From JBMYRH01 sp049602155 (GTDB lineage Bacteria > Myxococcota_A > UBA9042 > PHBI01 > JBMYRH01), in contig JBMYRH010000030.1 of assembly GCA_049602155.1 (NCBI GenBank), positions 1-64,000 on the forward strand: a stretch of 64,000 bases of DNA, read 5' to 3'. Shown piece after piece: positions 16,258 to 25,127 of this stretch (positions within the stretch are counted from its first letter, which is position 1; every line of letters begins with the position of its first letter). A program made the position numbers and the translations under genes. Below the pieces are notes generated by a model, which worked only from the letters and a program-made list of their open reading frames with translations, made no database searches and was not told the origin of the DNA.

Positions 16258-17247
16258 TTAAGGCTCGAAGCGAAGCAGCTGCTGCCCCACGAGGATGAAG
16301 TCACCTTGCCGCAGGAGCCTGTCCTCTCGCAGCCGGATGAAGGTCCCGTTGGACGAGCCCAGGTCGCGCAATGAGACACCACTGCCGGTCTTCGAGAGCA
16401 CCGCGTGACTTCCAGAGACGTAGCCATCGAGAGGAAAACGGATGTCTCCCCGCTCGCGGCCAATGAAGACCTCTTTCCCACGTAAGACGAACGCTTGCCC
16501 TAACCTCTCGGGGCCCAGAAGCTGAACAAGTCGGCCCCAGGCGTCCTTGGGAACTGGGCTCCCCAGCGGGAGTGTCCCCTCCCTGTCCGGTGTCCCAGAG
16601 ACGTCTGACTGGTCGGCAACGGAGTACTCCAAGAGCTCCTGCCCGATCCTCAATCGGTCACCTGCAGCGAGCTGAACTTGATCGAAGACCCGGATGTACA
16701 CCCCATTGGTCGAGGGGTGAGGGTGAACTCGCAGCTCATCGCCTTCGTAGGTCAACTCAAGGTGCTCTGAAGCGAGGAAGTCATCCTCGGGGAACGTGAT
16801 ATGCCCCGTATCGCGTCCGACCACGGCACCATCGGCGTCCAGCGAGAAGCTCTCGCCATCTGTGCCATCCTCTCGCACCAACACGAGGCGCCCTTTGGCC
16901 ACTCCGGAGCGAGGCGGTCTCGCAGTCACAGCCGGCACTGGTCCGGTCTTCGTCAGCTCTGCAAAGGACGCCCCACAGTCTGCACAGAAGGCGAAGTCTG
17001 GAGCCTGACTCGCGCCACAAATACGGCAGGTGCGCTGTAAACTCGAGCTGACCTGCGGAGGTGAACCGCCCCCCCCTGCCCGACGCGTCATCGGCTCGGG
17101 CTCCGCCTCGGCAGAGGACTTCGCCCCACCAGACTCGACCGTCGCCCCTTCATCAACACGTGCGGCCTTGGCCAAATCCGCACCGCACCCGAGGCAGAAC
17201 TTAAAGAAGTCCTCGTTCTCTTTATGACACGTCCCACATATGATCAT
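16258..17247 (-). CDS. Double zinc-ribbon, double FHA-domain protein
   Basis: This 329-aa cytoplasmic protein starts with a Cys-rich zinc ribbon (CGTCHKEN...CLGCG) and has a second one near residue 75 (CRICGAS...CADCG). Two FHA phosphothreonine-binding domains follow. The first has GAVVGRDTGHI...SEHLEL...STNG and the second FIGRERGDIRF...SGSHAVL...LGSSNGTF, both keeping the Gly-Arg, Ser-x-x-His and Asn-Gly landmarks. Two phospho-readers on one chain suggest an adaptor bridging Ser/Thr-phosphorylated partners. It lies 11 bp downstream of a lipoprotein gene and an NtrC regulator gene on the same strand. Partners are unknown. Confidence 0.85.
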   Translation of the reverse strand: MIICGTCHKENEDFFKFCLGCGADLAKAARVDEGATVESGGAKSSAEAEPEPMTRRAGGGGSPPQVSSSLQRTCRICGASQAPDFAFCADCGASFAELTKTGPVPAVTARPPRSGVAKGRLVLVREDGTDGESFSLDADGAVVGRDTGHITFPEDDFLASEHLELTYEGDELRVHPHPSTNGVYIRVFDQVQLAAGDRLRIGQELLEYSVADQSDVSGTPDREGTLPLGSPVPKDAWGRLVQLLGPERLGQAFVLRGKEVFIGRERGDIRFPLDGYVSGSHAVLSKTGSGVSLRDLGSSNGTFIRLREDRLLRQGDFILVGQQLLRFEP

Positions 17248-17258
17248 TAGAGGGCTCC

Positions 17259-17885
17259 CTAACGTAGGTCCAGGGCGATCGCGTCATCAGAGATGTTGAG
17301 ATCGCTGTCTGCACTCATCTTGTCAGCAGGGAGCGTAAAAGTCCCCCCCACCGTCCGAATCTCGCCGTCCGCGTCACGCTGCGCGATGAGCGAGAATTCT
17401 CCAGGGACGGCGCTCATTGTCCCGACAACGGTGCTCGCGAAGCAGAGGGTGCCGTCCAAGACACTCCAACTCTGACCCGCATCGTCATCAAAGCTCATCG
17501 TTCCCGAAGCCTCATAATATGCTTTGCCCGAGAGGACTCGACTCAGGACGACATCGGCCCCCATCGATACAGCGCCTGCTGTCCTCACCTCCAGGTGAAG
17601 GCTCACCTCACCCGCAGACGGTCCCACGACACTCAAATGGTCATCTGCCCCGTCCGCGGCGAGCTCCCAAACGCTCTCCTCGGAGGCGCGATAACGACAC
17701 GCCTTGCCATAGGCAGGCTTAGCTGTGGTGCCCGACTGGTCAGCAGACCAGTCCGTGTAATCGGTCGGGACAATGACCTCTTCAGATACGTCATCAGCCG
17801 GCTGTGGGGCCTCCGCGCTCTCTTCGTCCGCGCACCCCTGTAGGCAGCACGCGGCCACGATGCATACAATCCCGATCCATTTCAT
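17259..17885 (-). CDS. Predicted lipoprotein
   Basis: This 208-aa protein has a signal peptide with an evident lipobox (CCLQGCADEE), followed by an acidic spacer. The mature domain looks beta-rich (SVVGPSAGEVSLHLEVRTAGAVSMGADVV in part). I do not recognise the family. Its start overlaps the stop of the NtrC regulator gene in ATGA, so the two are co-translated. The FHA gene follows 11 bp downstream. Confidence 0.75.
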   Translation of the reverse strand: MKWIGIVCIVAACCLQGCADEESAEAPQPADDVSEEVIVPTDYTDWSADQSGTTAKPAYGKACRYRASEESVWELAADGADDHLSVVGPSAGEVSLHLEVRTAGAVSMGADVVLSRVLSGKAYYEASGTMSFDDDAGQSWSVLDGTLCFASTVVGTMSAVPGEFSLIAQRDADGEIRTVGGTFTLPADKMSADSDLNISDDAIALDLR

Positions 17886-19249
17886 GACGCGCCTCCGTCC
17901 CTCTGCATCCCTAAGGCGCGCATCTTCTTATAAAGATGCGACCGCTCCAAGCCGAGCGCCGCAGCAGTGTGCGTCACATGCCCATCATGCGCCTCTAAAG
18001 CGCCGGTCACGATGGCCCGCTCCGCCTCAGCGACCGCCTCTTTCAAGGTCTGGCCAGGGCGATACATCGAGCCCCCTAAAGTTTGAGTCGCGCCGAGCAG
18101 CCGCCTCGCAGCTGAGCCGTCGATACGATCACCAGGGGTCAAGATGATCAGCCGTTCACACGCATTCTTCAGCTCTCGCACGTTACCTGGCCAATCGTGC
18201 TCTCCAAGGACAGCGAGCGCCTCATCGGTCAGCACTTTAGCTCGCAAGCCATGCTCCAGCGCGGCCGCTTGCACAAAGCGGCGAGCGAGCAATGGGACAT
18301 CAGACTTCCGCTCTCGCAGCGGTGGAGCGACCAACGGAACCACATTGAGCCGATAGTACAAATCATCGCGGAAGCGCCCCTCCTCGATCTCAGTCGGCAG
18401 CTCTTTATTCGTCGCGGCAATGACTCGCACATCGACACGGATGGTGCGGCTGCCACCTACGCGCTCAATCTCCCCTTCCTGCAAGGCCCGCAAGAGCTTC
18501 GCCTGCACATCGAGGCGCATGTCCCCTATCTCATCCAAGAAGAGCGTCCCTCGATGTGCGAGCTCAAACTTGCCTTTCCGAGCATGCGTCGCGCCGGTGA
18601 AGGCACCGCGCTCATGCCCGAAGAGTTCGCTCTCAATGAGCTCGGAGGGGATCGCGGCGCAGTTCAGCTTGATGAACGCTCCCTCGCTGCGAGGCGAGCC
18701 ACGATGAATCGCCCGAGCGATGAGCTCCTTGCCGGTGCCGCTCTCGCCCGTCACCAACACTCGGCCGTGGGTCGGCGCGGCCATGGCGATCATCTCGCGG
18801 AGCCCCCGCATGGATGCAGACTCACCCAGCAACTCAGAGCTCTCGGGCAGCCGAGCACGGAGCGTCTCAAGCTCCCCCTTGTGCCCCGCCAACCTCAACG
18901 TGTTGCCAAGCGTGATGAGGATCTTCTCAGTGGAGAGGGGCTTCTCGATGAAGTCCTCCGCCCCTTTGCGAATTGCCTCCATGGCCATGTCGATAGAGCC
19001 GTGCCCGCTCATGATGATCACAGGCAGCTCTGGCCGGCGCGCCTTGATCCAATCCAGGACCTCCAACCCGTTACCGTCTGGCAAGCGGACGTCGAGCATC
19101 ACCAAGTCCACGGCCTCTCGCACCACGGCGTCCATGCCGCCTTGAGCCGTCCCCGCGTCTACTGTCTCATAGCCCTCAAGGGAGAGGGACCGGGCAAGGG
19201 ACGAACGGATGTTCTTCTCGTCGTCGACGATTAGGATTGTCGAAGCCAT
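17882..19249 (-). CDS. Sigma-54-dependent NtrC-family response regulator
   Basis: This 455-aa protein has the full NtrC layout. A receiver domain shows acidic ILIVDDEKN and phospho-acceptor Asp53 in VMLDVRLPDG. The AAA+ ATPase domain has Walker A GESGTGKE (168-175) and the sigma-54 contact loop GAFTGA (215-220). The protein ends with a Fis-type helix-turn-helix. It should activate RNA polymerase carrying sigma-54 after phosphorylation. No histidine kinase gene is adjacent, so it is an orphan regulator. It leads an operon with a lipoprotein and a double-FHA protein, a pairing that suggests envelope or Ser/Thr-kinase-linked signalling. Targets are unknown. Confidence 0.93.
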   Translation of the reverse strand: MASTILIVDDEKNIRSSLARSLSLEGYETVDAGTAQGGMDAVVREAVDLVMLDVRLPDGNGLEVLDWIKARRPELPVIIMSGHGSIDMAMEAIRKGAEDFIEKPLSTEKILITLGNTLRLAGHKGELETLRARLPESSELLGESASMRGLREMIAMAAPTHGRVLVTGESGTGKELIARAIHRGSPRSEGAFIKLNCAAIPSELIESELFGHERGAFTGATHARKGKFELAHRGTLFLDEIGDMRLDVQAKLLRALQEGEIERVGGSRTIRVDVRVIAATNKELPTEIEEGRFRDDLYYRLNVVPLVAPPLRERKSDVPLLARRFVQAAALEHGLRAKVLTDEALAVLGEHDWPGNVRELKNACERLIILTPGDRIDGSAARRLLGATQTLGGSMYRPGQTLKEAVAEAERAIVTGALEAHDGHVTHTAAALGLERSHLYKKMRALGMQRDGGAS

Positions 19250-19350
19250 GACGGGACTCTAGTCGGTTTAAGCGTGAATCGAAACGGGGCTGACTCAGTT
19301 CTCTAGGGCCTGCCTCGTGCCATGCAACGCCTCGGAGGCACAACGCGTTC

Positions 19351-20889
19351 CTAGAGCGCGATTTCTTTCCAGTCCCCTGATGCGAATTTACGCACCATGG
19401 CGATGCTCATCAGGACGATGTACACCACGGCCGAGCTCCACACGCCGAGCAGCCCCCAATCGAGCACGATGCCCAAGAGGTAGGCGAGGGGCACCAAGCA
19501 GGTCACGTGGAGCACCATCTCCACGATCATCACGTATTTAGAATTTCCTGCGCCGTAGAGCGCCTGGGCCAGAATCAGCGCCACAGCGATCAAGGCCTCA
19601 ATGCTCCCCATGAGCTGCAGCGCACCGCGACCAGCGTCAATGACCTCAGCGTCTTGCGAGAACACGCCGAAGAGGGTGTTCGGAGCCACGATGGCAAACA
19701 GACCTAAGGCCCCCATTGCGTAGGCCCCGATCCGAACCGACTCCCAACCGTAGCGCTCTGCCAAGTCCGGTCGGTTGGCCCCCAGGGACTGGCCCACCAT
19801 CGTCGCGGTGGCCGTGCCGAACGCAATACACGTCATGAACGATACCGACATGATGTCGATCACGACCTTCGTCGCCGCCACATAGACTGGCGGCCGCGCC
19901 TGAAGGACGTTCAGGTGCAAATCTCCCAGCCCCAAAAAGGGCATGAGCGCTGAGGCCGACGGCAGCTGCTGATCGCTCCAGACCCCCGTGGCTGCGATAG
20001 CCTCGGCCACCGTACGCTCGTCGAGGATCCCAACGATTTTAAGGAAGAGCGCGAACCCCGTCATCACGAACACGGTGGCCAACCCCGAGGGTACGCTGAG
20101 ACGGGTGATGTCCCACATCAGCCGGAGCTCCAATCGACTGGCAGCGAAGTAACGGAAGACCCTTCGATAGCTCGGACGGAGCGCGAAGCCGATCATCATG
20201 AGGAGACCGACCATCGATGAGATGGAGGAGGCCAGCCCTGCCCCCTCGACGTACATCGGCGCAATCGGCCCTGCCCCGAAGATGAAGACGTAGTTGAGCA
20301 CCACGTTGCATATGTTCATCACGATGGCCGCGGTCATGTGAGCTTTCGTGAACCCAATGCCGTCAAAGAACCCCTTGAAAGAGACGGTCACGACCATCGG
20401 GAAGATGCCGAGCATTCGCCACTGGGCGTAAGGGATCCCCAGCCTCAGCACGTCCGGGTTGCTGTTGAAAAACGGGAACACATCCACAATCGCGATATAC
20501 GCCCCAAACGCTGCGAAAATACTGGCCGTCACGGTGATGACGAGGGAGTTCATCAAGGTGCGCCCCGCGCCCTCCTTGTTCCCCTCGCCGAATCGACGCG
20601 CCGTGATGGCCTGAGTACCGACGACAAACGCAGACAAGAAGCCGCCGACGCTCCAGAGGAGGATCAGGGAGTAGCCGATCGCCGACTGACCGGCGATGCT
20701 GTACTGCTTCGCCAGGCGCCCCACCATGATGGTGTCGAGCAGGTTGATGGCCGTCTGCGTCAACATCGCCAAGACGACCGGGTAGGCCAGGGTCAACAAG
20801 CGACCAGTGAGTTCACTATCGAGCTTCCAGAACGGGCGCTTAGGCCCTGTTCCATCCTGCGGCAGAGGCGCTGGTAGCTCTTCGCTCAT
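19351..20889 (-). CDS. MATE-family multidrug/toxin exporter
   Basis: This 512-aa integral membrane protein has about twelve hydrophobic helices in two homologous halves. It shows typical MATE sequences near the N-terminus (LTLAYPVVLAMLTQTAINLLDTIMVGRL). A polar insert (LDERTVAEAIAATGVWSDQQLP) lies in the middle. Family members export cationic compounds by Na+ or H+ antiport. It stands alone on its strand with 101 bp to the NtrC gene. The substrate is unknown, and the insert near residues 295-350 is longer than in textbook members. Confidence 0.9.
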   Translation of the reverse strand: MSEELPAPLPQDGTGPKRPFWKLDSELTGRLLTLAYPVVLAMLTQTAINLLDTIMVGRLAKQYSIAGQSAIGYSLILLWSVGGFLSAFVVGTQAITARRFGEGNKEGAGRTLMNSLVITVTASIFAAFGAYIAIVDVFPFFNSNPDVLRLGIPYAQWRMLGIFPMVVTVSFKGFFDGIGFTKAHMTAAIVMNICNVVLNYVFIFGAGPIAPMYVEGAGLASSISSMVGLLMMIGFALRPSYRRVFRYFAASRLELRLMWDITRLSVPSGLATVFVMTGFALFLKIVGILDERTVAEAIAATGVWSDQQLPSASALMPFLGLGDLHLNVLQARPPVYVAATKVVIDIMSVSFMTCIAFGTATATMVGQSLGANRPDLAERYGWESVRIGAYAMGALGLFAIVAPNTLFGVFSQDAEVIDAGRGALQLMGSIEALIAVALILAQALYGAGNSKYVMIVEMVLHVTCLVPLAYLLGIVLDWGLLGVWSSAVVYIVLMSIAMVRKFASGDWKEIAL

Positions 20890-21139
20890 GCTGGCGTGTC
20901 ATCCTCCGGATAGCGCACAAACTCTTGTCGACCCACGGCACTGAAACAAAGCGCAGAGGCAGGCGCAAGTGGATTCCCCTCCACGCCTCGGACCAAACCT
21001 GAGAGGCACTTCAGAATGTGTCGCATGCTGCGGGAATGAAAGCGTTACTCACCCGTTTCCACTTGACACTCAACAGGGCTCAAGCGAAGGTCCGCCGTCC
21101 TTTCCGACTCGCCCTCGCCCTACGGAGAAAAAGGTCACT

Positions 21140-21925
21140 ATGGTGACGCTGAACGCCCGACATACCTCCTTTTACGCACCGCTCGCCGCCGTGATGTTCA
21201 TCAGCCTCTGTTGGATGGGATGCGGACCCCAGTACCCGGAGTGCGACACCGACGACGACTGCGCGTCACACCGACAAGTCTGTGTGGACCGTATCTGCAG
21301 GGACTGCCGGGAAGACAGCCAGTGCAACATTGTCGATCCCTGCATGGTCTGCGAAGCATACTCCTGCGGACGTGAAGCTGGATGCTGCAAGAGCGACCTG
21401 GACTGCCCAGACGGGCGCTGCTGGAAGCGCACAGGCGCAGACACCGGTGCCTGCGGCGGGCAGTGCCAAGATGACGCTCACTGCCCCAGTGGTCAGCGCT
21501 GTGAGGGCGGCAACTGCGTCCCTGACAGCCAATGCAACTCAGCGACGGACTGCATGGAAGGACACGAGTGCGTCAACGGTAAATGCATCTCGATGAGCTG
21601 CACAATCGAGCCCATTTACTTCGACTTCAACGAGAACAGTATCCGCCTCGACCAAGAAGAGGCCGTGACACGCAACGCCGCCTGTTTGAAAGAGCGCCTC
21701 GGGAGCTACGTGGTCGAGGGGCATTGCGACGAGCGTGGGAGCGACGAGTACAACTTGGCGCTGAGCCAACGACGCGCCGCAGCCATCGTCCGGATGTATC
21801 GGCAACATGGGCTCACCAAGGGCATGCTCTCTACCCTTGGCTACGGCGAAGAGAAGCCTATCTGTGTCGACGCGAACGACGCATGCTGGCAGCAGAACCG
21901 CCGGGTCGAGACCCTCCCTCGCTGA
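21140..21925 (+). CDS. Cys-rich peptidoglycan-associated (Pal/OmpA-like) lipoprotein
   Basis: This 261-aa protein starts at ATG 21140, with AAGG at 21131-21134, and has a signal peptide ending near SLCWMGC. Residues 30-154 contain 23 Cys residues in repeats such as DCPDGRC and CPSGQRCEGGNC. The C-terminal residues 159-261 form an OmpA/Pal peptidoglycan-binding domain (IYFDFNENSI...VEGHCDERGSDEYNLALSQRR...LGYGEEKP). It would anchor the outer membrane to the wall, while the Cys-rich part probably faces outward or binds partners. The CpoB-like gene follows 2 bp later, as in tol-pal loci, but tolQRAB are not in the window. The lipobox is imperfect. Confidence 0.85.
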   Translation: MVTLNARHTSFYAPLAAVMFISLCWMGCGPQYPECDTDDDCASHRQVCVDRICRDCREDSQCNIVDPCMVCEAYSCGREAGCCKSDLDCPDGRCWKRTGADTGACGGQCQDDAHCPSGQRCEGGNCVPDSQCNSATDCMEGHECVNGKCISMSCTIEPIYFDFNENSIRLDQEEAVTRNAACLKERLGSYVVEGHCDERGSDEYNLALSQRRAAAIVRMYRQHGLTKGMLSTLGYGEEKPICVDANDACWQQNRRVETLPR

Positions 21926-21927
21926 GC

Positions 21928-22737
21928 ATGATGAGCCCCGTGAACGACTCAAGGCTCCAAGGTCACAGTGCACTCCTGACCGGCTTGGCGCTGCTCCTGC
22001 TCTCAGGGTGTGCCTCATCAAGCTACGTCGAAGAGGTCGAGCTTCGCGTACGCGCCCTTGAGCTGGAGCGCGAGCGCCTGAAAGCGCAGATGGAGCAAGA
22101 TGTCAGTCGCCTGACGAACCTCCACGGGATGCTCACCGAAGCCGAAGCCACGCTGCGACGCTCGGGGGTCAAGCTCGGGATTCGAATGGAGCAAGTCGAG
22201 GAGTCCTTGCCCGCGCTCAAGGGAGAGGTCGAGTCCCTCAACTTTCGCCTCAACGCCTCAGACCACAGCGTTGAGGCCCTCAAGCGCGAGCTCTTCGACC
22301 GACTGGGCGCCTCTGCCGTCTACCTCCCCGCGGAGATACCGAAGAGCGCCGATGATGTCTTTGAGCTGGCACAGAAGCAGATGAAAGCCGAGAAGCTTCG
22401 AGAGGCCCGTGCGCTCTTCGACTACTTCGAAGCCAGCTTCCCCGATGACCCGAGGGCAGACAATGCGCTGATGTCGATCGGCGCCATCCTGGAGGGGACC
22501 GGGGATGTCAGCGGGGCGATTAAAATCTATCAGCGCGTGCATGACACCCACAGCAAGGGCGACCAGGTCTCGAAAGCCCTGTGGAGGATCGGCGAACTCT
22601 TTGTCGCGCGAGAAGACTGTGATCGGGCCAAGAGCGTCTTTGACTACTTGGCCCAATCGTACTCAGAGACCGCAGAGGGCAAAGACGCTGTGATGAAGAC
22701 CGCGGACATCAACAAGACCTGCGGCGTCGGGGAATGA
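21928..22737 (+). CDS. CpoB/YbgF-like periplasmic TPR lipoprotein
   Basis: This 269-aa protein has a signal peptide with a clear lipobox (LLLLSGCASS). A coiled-coil of about 80 residues follows (ELRVRALELERERLKAQ...), then a C-terminal TPR region (AQKQMKAEKLREARALFDYF...KALWRIGELFVARED). This order matches CpoB/YbgF, which coordinates peptidoglycan synthesis with outer-membrane constriction through Tol-Pal. It immediately follows the Pal-like gene and sits 4 bp before mnmG. The start at 21928 is chosen over upstream codons because it follows the Pal stop directly; a second ATG at 21931 is equally usable. Confidence 0.82.
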   Translation: MMSPVNDSRLQGHSALLTGLALLLLSGCASSSYVEEVELRVRALELERERLKAQMEQDVSRLTNLHGMLTEAEATLRRSGVKLGIRMEQVEESLPALKGEVESLNFRLNASDHSVEALKRELFDRLGASAVYLPAEIPKSADDVFELAQKQMKAEKLREARALFDYFEASFPDDPRADNALMSIGAILEGTGDVSGAIKIYQRVHDTHSKGDQVSKALWRIGELFVAREDCDRAKSVFDYLAQSYSETAEGKDAVMKTADINKTCGVGE

Positions 22738-22741
22738 GCTG

Positions 22742-24634
22742 ATGTTTGTGGACGAGACGATCTACGACGTGCTGGTCGTAGGCGCTGGGCACGCAGGGTG
22801 CGAAGCCGCGACCGCGGCAGCCCGAATGGGCGCAAAGGTCCTCGTGCTGACACAGAACATCGATCGCGTGGGCTGGATGAGCTGCAACCCATCGATTGGC
22901 GGCCTGGGCAAGACCCACTTGGTGAAGGAGATCGATGCATTGGGCGGTATCATGGCCGCGGCTTCAGACCGCGCGGCGATACACTCCCGACGCCTCAATA
23001 TGCGGAAAGGCCCGGCGGTCCGCGCGACCCGAGCGCAGGCCGACAAGGTGCTCTACGCCACAGCCGTCCGAGACCTCGTTGAGAGCACTGACGGCTTGAC
23101 GATGAAGCAAGCCCCCGTGACCGACTTAGTCGTCGAGATGGTCGATGGGCGACCTACGGTGCGAGGGGTCGATACCGGCCTCGGGATTCGCTACTTAGCG
23201 AGCCGAACCATCATCACCACCGGGACCTTCCTGCGTGGGCTCTGCCACTACGGTGAGAAGAAGGTAGATGGTGGCCGCGCTGGTGATGGCTCGGCCTCGG
23301 GCCTCTCAGGTGCACTGAAGCGCTTGAACTTGAAGATCGGCCGCCTCAAGACCGGGACCGTTCCGCGGCTCGACGGCAAGAGCATCGACTGGGCCGGGCT
23401 CGAAGTGCAGCCAGGTGACGCGGTACCCCGCCCGATGGCCACTTACGGAGCCCCGATCACGTTGCCTCAAGTGCACTGCTACATCACGCACACCAACGCC
23501 AAGACGCACGAAGTCATCCGCGAGAACCTGCACCGGTCTCCGATGTTCAGTGGCGACATCGAGGGCGCAGGCCCCCGCTATTGCCCCTCGATTGAGGACA
23601 AGATTGTGCGCTTCGCGGATCGCCCAAGGCACCAAGTCTTCTTGGAGCCCGAGGGCCTCTCTACACGGGAAATCTACCCCAACGGAATCTCGACGAGCTT
23701 GCCTATCGACGTTCAGCTGGCGCTCGTCCGCACGATCCCCGGGCTCGAGCGGGCCGAGATCACGCGCCCTGGATACGCGGTCGAGTACGACTACGTGGAC
23801 CCGAGGCAGCTGGATCGTTCACTGGCGGTCCGGAGCGTCGACGGCCTTTTCCTCGCTGGCCAGATCAACGGCACGAGCGGCTATGAAGAGGCCGCTATCC
23901 AAGGCCAGCTCGCTGGCATCAACGCCACGCTGTCACTGCGGCAAAGCGCCCCCCTCGTCCTGGATCGGGCTGAGGCCTATGCTGGGGTCCTGGTCGATGA
24001 CCTGATCACCCATGGTGTCAGCGAACCGTATCGGATGTTCACCTCTCGGGCCGAGTATCGCCTGATGCTACGAGAAGACAACGCAGACGATCGATTGATG
24101 GCCAAAGGACGCGACCTTGGCCTGATTGATCCTGCCACTTGGAGCGCCTTCAAAGCGCGCTCATCATCCGTCGAAGAGGCGATGGAGAGGCTACAACAGA
24201 CCCGCCTGACGCCGTCCGACAAGACGAACGAGAAGCTTAAGGCAGCAGGCTTAGAGGCGATCAGCACGCCCCAAACACTGGCTGACTTGCTGCGGCGCCC
24301 CGAGGTCCGAATCGACGCTCTCGCTGAACTCGACGCGGGGTGGCTGAAGGAGCTCGAGCCGCAGGCTGCAGAGAAGGTGGAGATCTCGATTAAGTATGAA
24401 GGCTATATCGACCGGCAAAACCGACTCGTTGAGCGCTATCGCTCACTGGAGAACGTGCGACTGCCCGATGACATGGACTACTCGATGGTCCATGGCCTGA
24501 GCGCAGAGGCCACGGAGCGCCTCAAAGCAGCAGCTCCCACCACCATGGGCCAAGCCAGTCGACTTCCTGGGGTCACGCCCGCAGCCGTCCAAGCCCTAAT
24601 GGTCCACCTCAGGAAGCGACAGCACGCAGCCTAG
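22742..24634 (+). CDS. mnmG: tRNA uridine-5-carboxymethylaminomethyl modification enzyme MnmG
   Basis: This 630-aa FAD enzyme works with MnmE to install cmnm5 on U34 of tRNAs. The N-terminal dinucleotide motif VVGAGHAGCEAATAAARMG and the GidA signature GPRYCPSIEDKIVRF are present, as is the C-terminal region containing EISIKYEGYIDRQ. The length is normal for the family. It lies 4 bp after the CpoB-like gene; no mnmE or rsmG is adjacent. Confidence 0.97.
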   Translation: MFVDETIYDVLVVGAGHAGCEAATAAARMGAKVLVLTQNIDRVGWMSCNPSIGGLGKTHLVKEIDALGGIMAAASDRAAIHSRRLNMRKGPAVRATRAQADKVLYATAVRDLVESTDGLTMKQAPVTDLVVEMVDGRPTVRGVDTGLGIRYLASRTIITTGTFLRGLCHYGEKKVDGGRAGDGSASGLSGALKRLNLKIGRLKTGTVPRLDGKSIDWAGLEVQPGDAVPRPMATYGAPITLPQVHCYITHTNAKTHEVIRENLHRSPMFSGDIEGAGPRYCPSIEDKIVRFADRPRHQVFLEPEGLSTREIYPNGISTSLPIDVQLALVRTIPGLERAEITRPGYAVEYDYVDPRQLDRSLAVRSVDGLFLAGQINGTSGYEEAAIQGQLAGINATLSLRQSAPLVLDRAEAYAGVLVDDLITHGVSEPYRMFTSRAEYRLMLREDNADDRLMAKGRDLGLIDPATWSAFKARSSSVEEAMERLQQTRLTPSDKTNEKLKAAGLEAISTPQTLADLLRRPEVRIDALAELDAGWLKELEPQAAEKVEISIKYEGYIDRQNRLVERYRSLENVRLPDDMDYSMVHGLSAEATERLKAAAPTTMGQASRLPGVTPAAVQALMVHLRKRQHAA

Positions 24635-24647
24635 AGGCGGACACCCA

Positions 24648-25127
24648 TCACTTCAGGGCCGCCCCAAACGCGTAGCCGATGTCGGCACGCGTAACGACGT
24701 AGAGCCCGTCCTGCTTGCGCAAGCGGACAATCAACCGCTTACCCCGCTCAAAATTGAACTTCGGGTGCTTCTTCAGGCTAGGGTCGACGTCACCGGACAG
24801 CACTGGGCGGAACGTCGCGGTCGCCCGACGCGCAGACTCATCGACCTCAATCTTGAGACCCTCCATCTCAATCTGCACCTCAGGCATGTGCTCAACCTCG
24901 CTGATGGCGCGCTTGACCGCGCCCCGCTGGTCCTGCGCCAGCCGATCGCTGTAGTCAACGGCCACGTAGGTCAACAGGCCCGCCTCATCACCGCTTTCAA
25001 CGCACTCAACGACCCCCCACAGCGTAGCCTCTACCAGCTTGCGCTCGGGGTCCTCGAACGTCATCAAGCTAAGCCCCGCGAGGAGCGCGACCACACCGGC
25101 CAAGGCCACCATCACACGTCCGTTCAT
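24648..25127 (-). CDS. Small membrane-anchored protein, NTF2-like fold possible
   Basis: This 159-aa protein has one N-terminal hydrophobic segment (VALAGVVALLAGLSLM), either an anchor or an uncleaved signal. The rest alternates a helix (EATLWGVVECVESGDEAGLLTYVA) with several beta strands ending in GLYVVTRADIGY. That pattern would suit an NTF2/SnoaL-like fold; this is only a visual impression. Its start overlaps the stop of the upstream gene in ATGA. It is the last gene of the folK operon and convergent with mnmG. Confidence 0.65.
   Translation of the reverse strand: MNGRVMVALAGVVALLAGLSLMTFEDPERKLVEATLWGVVECVESGDEAGLLTYVAVDYSDRLAQDQRGAVKRAISEVEHMPEVQIEMEGLKIEVDESARRATATFRPVLSGDVDPSLKKHPKFNFERGKRLIVRLRKQDGLYVVTRADIGYAFGAALK

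Noticed and set aside
21063..21068. TTGACA as promoter of the Pal-like gene
   Set aside because: No acceptable -10 box lies 16-18 bp downstream; the spot is followed by GAAGGT.
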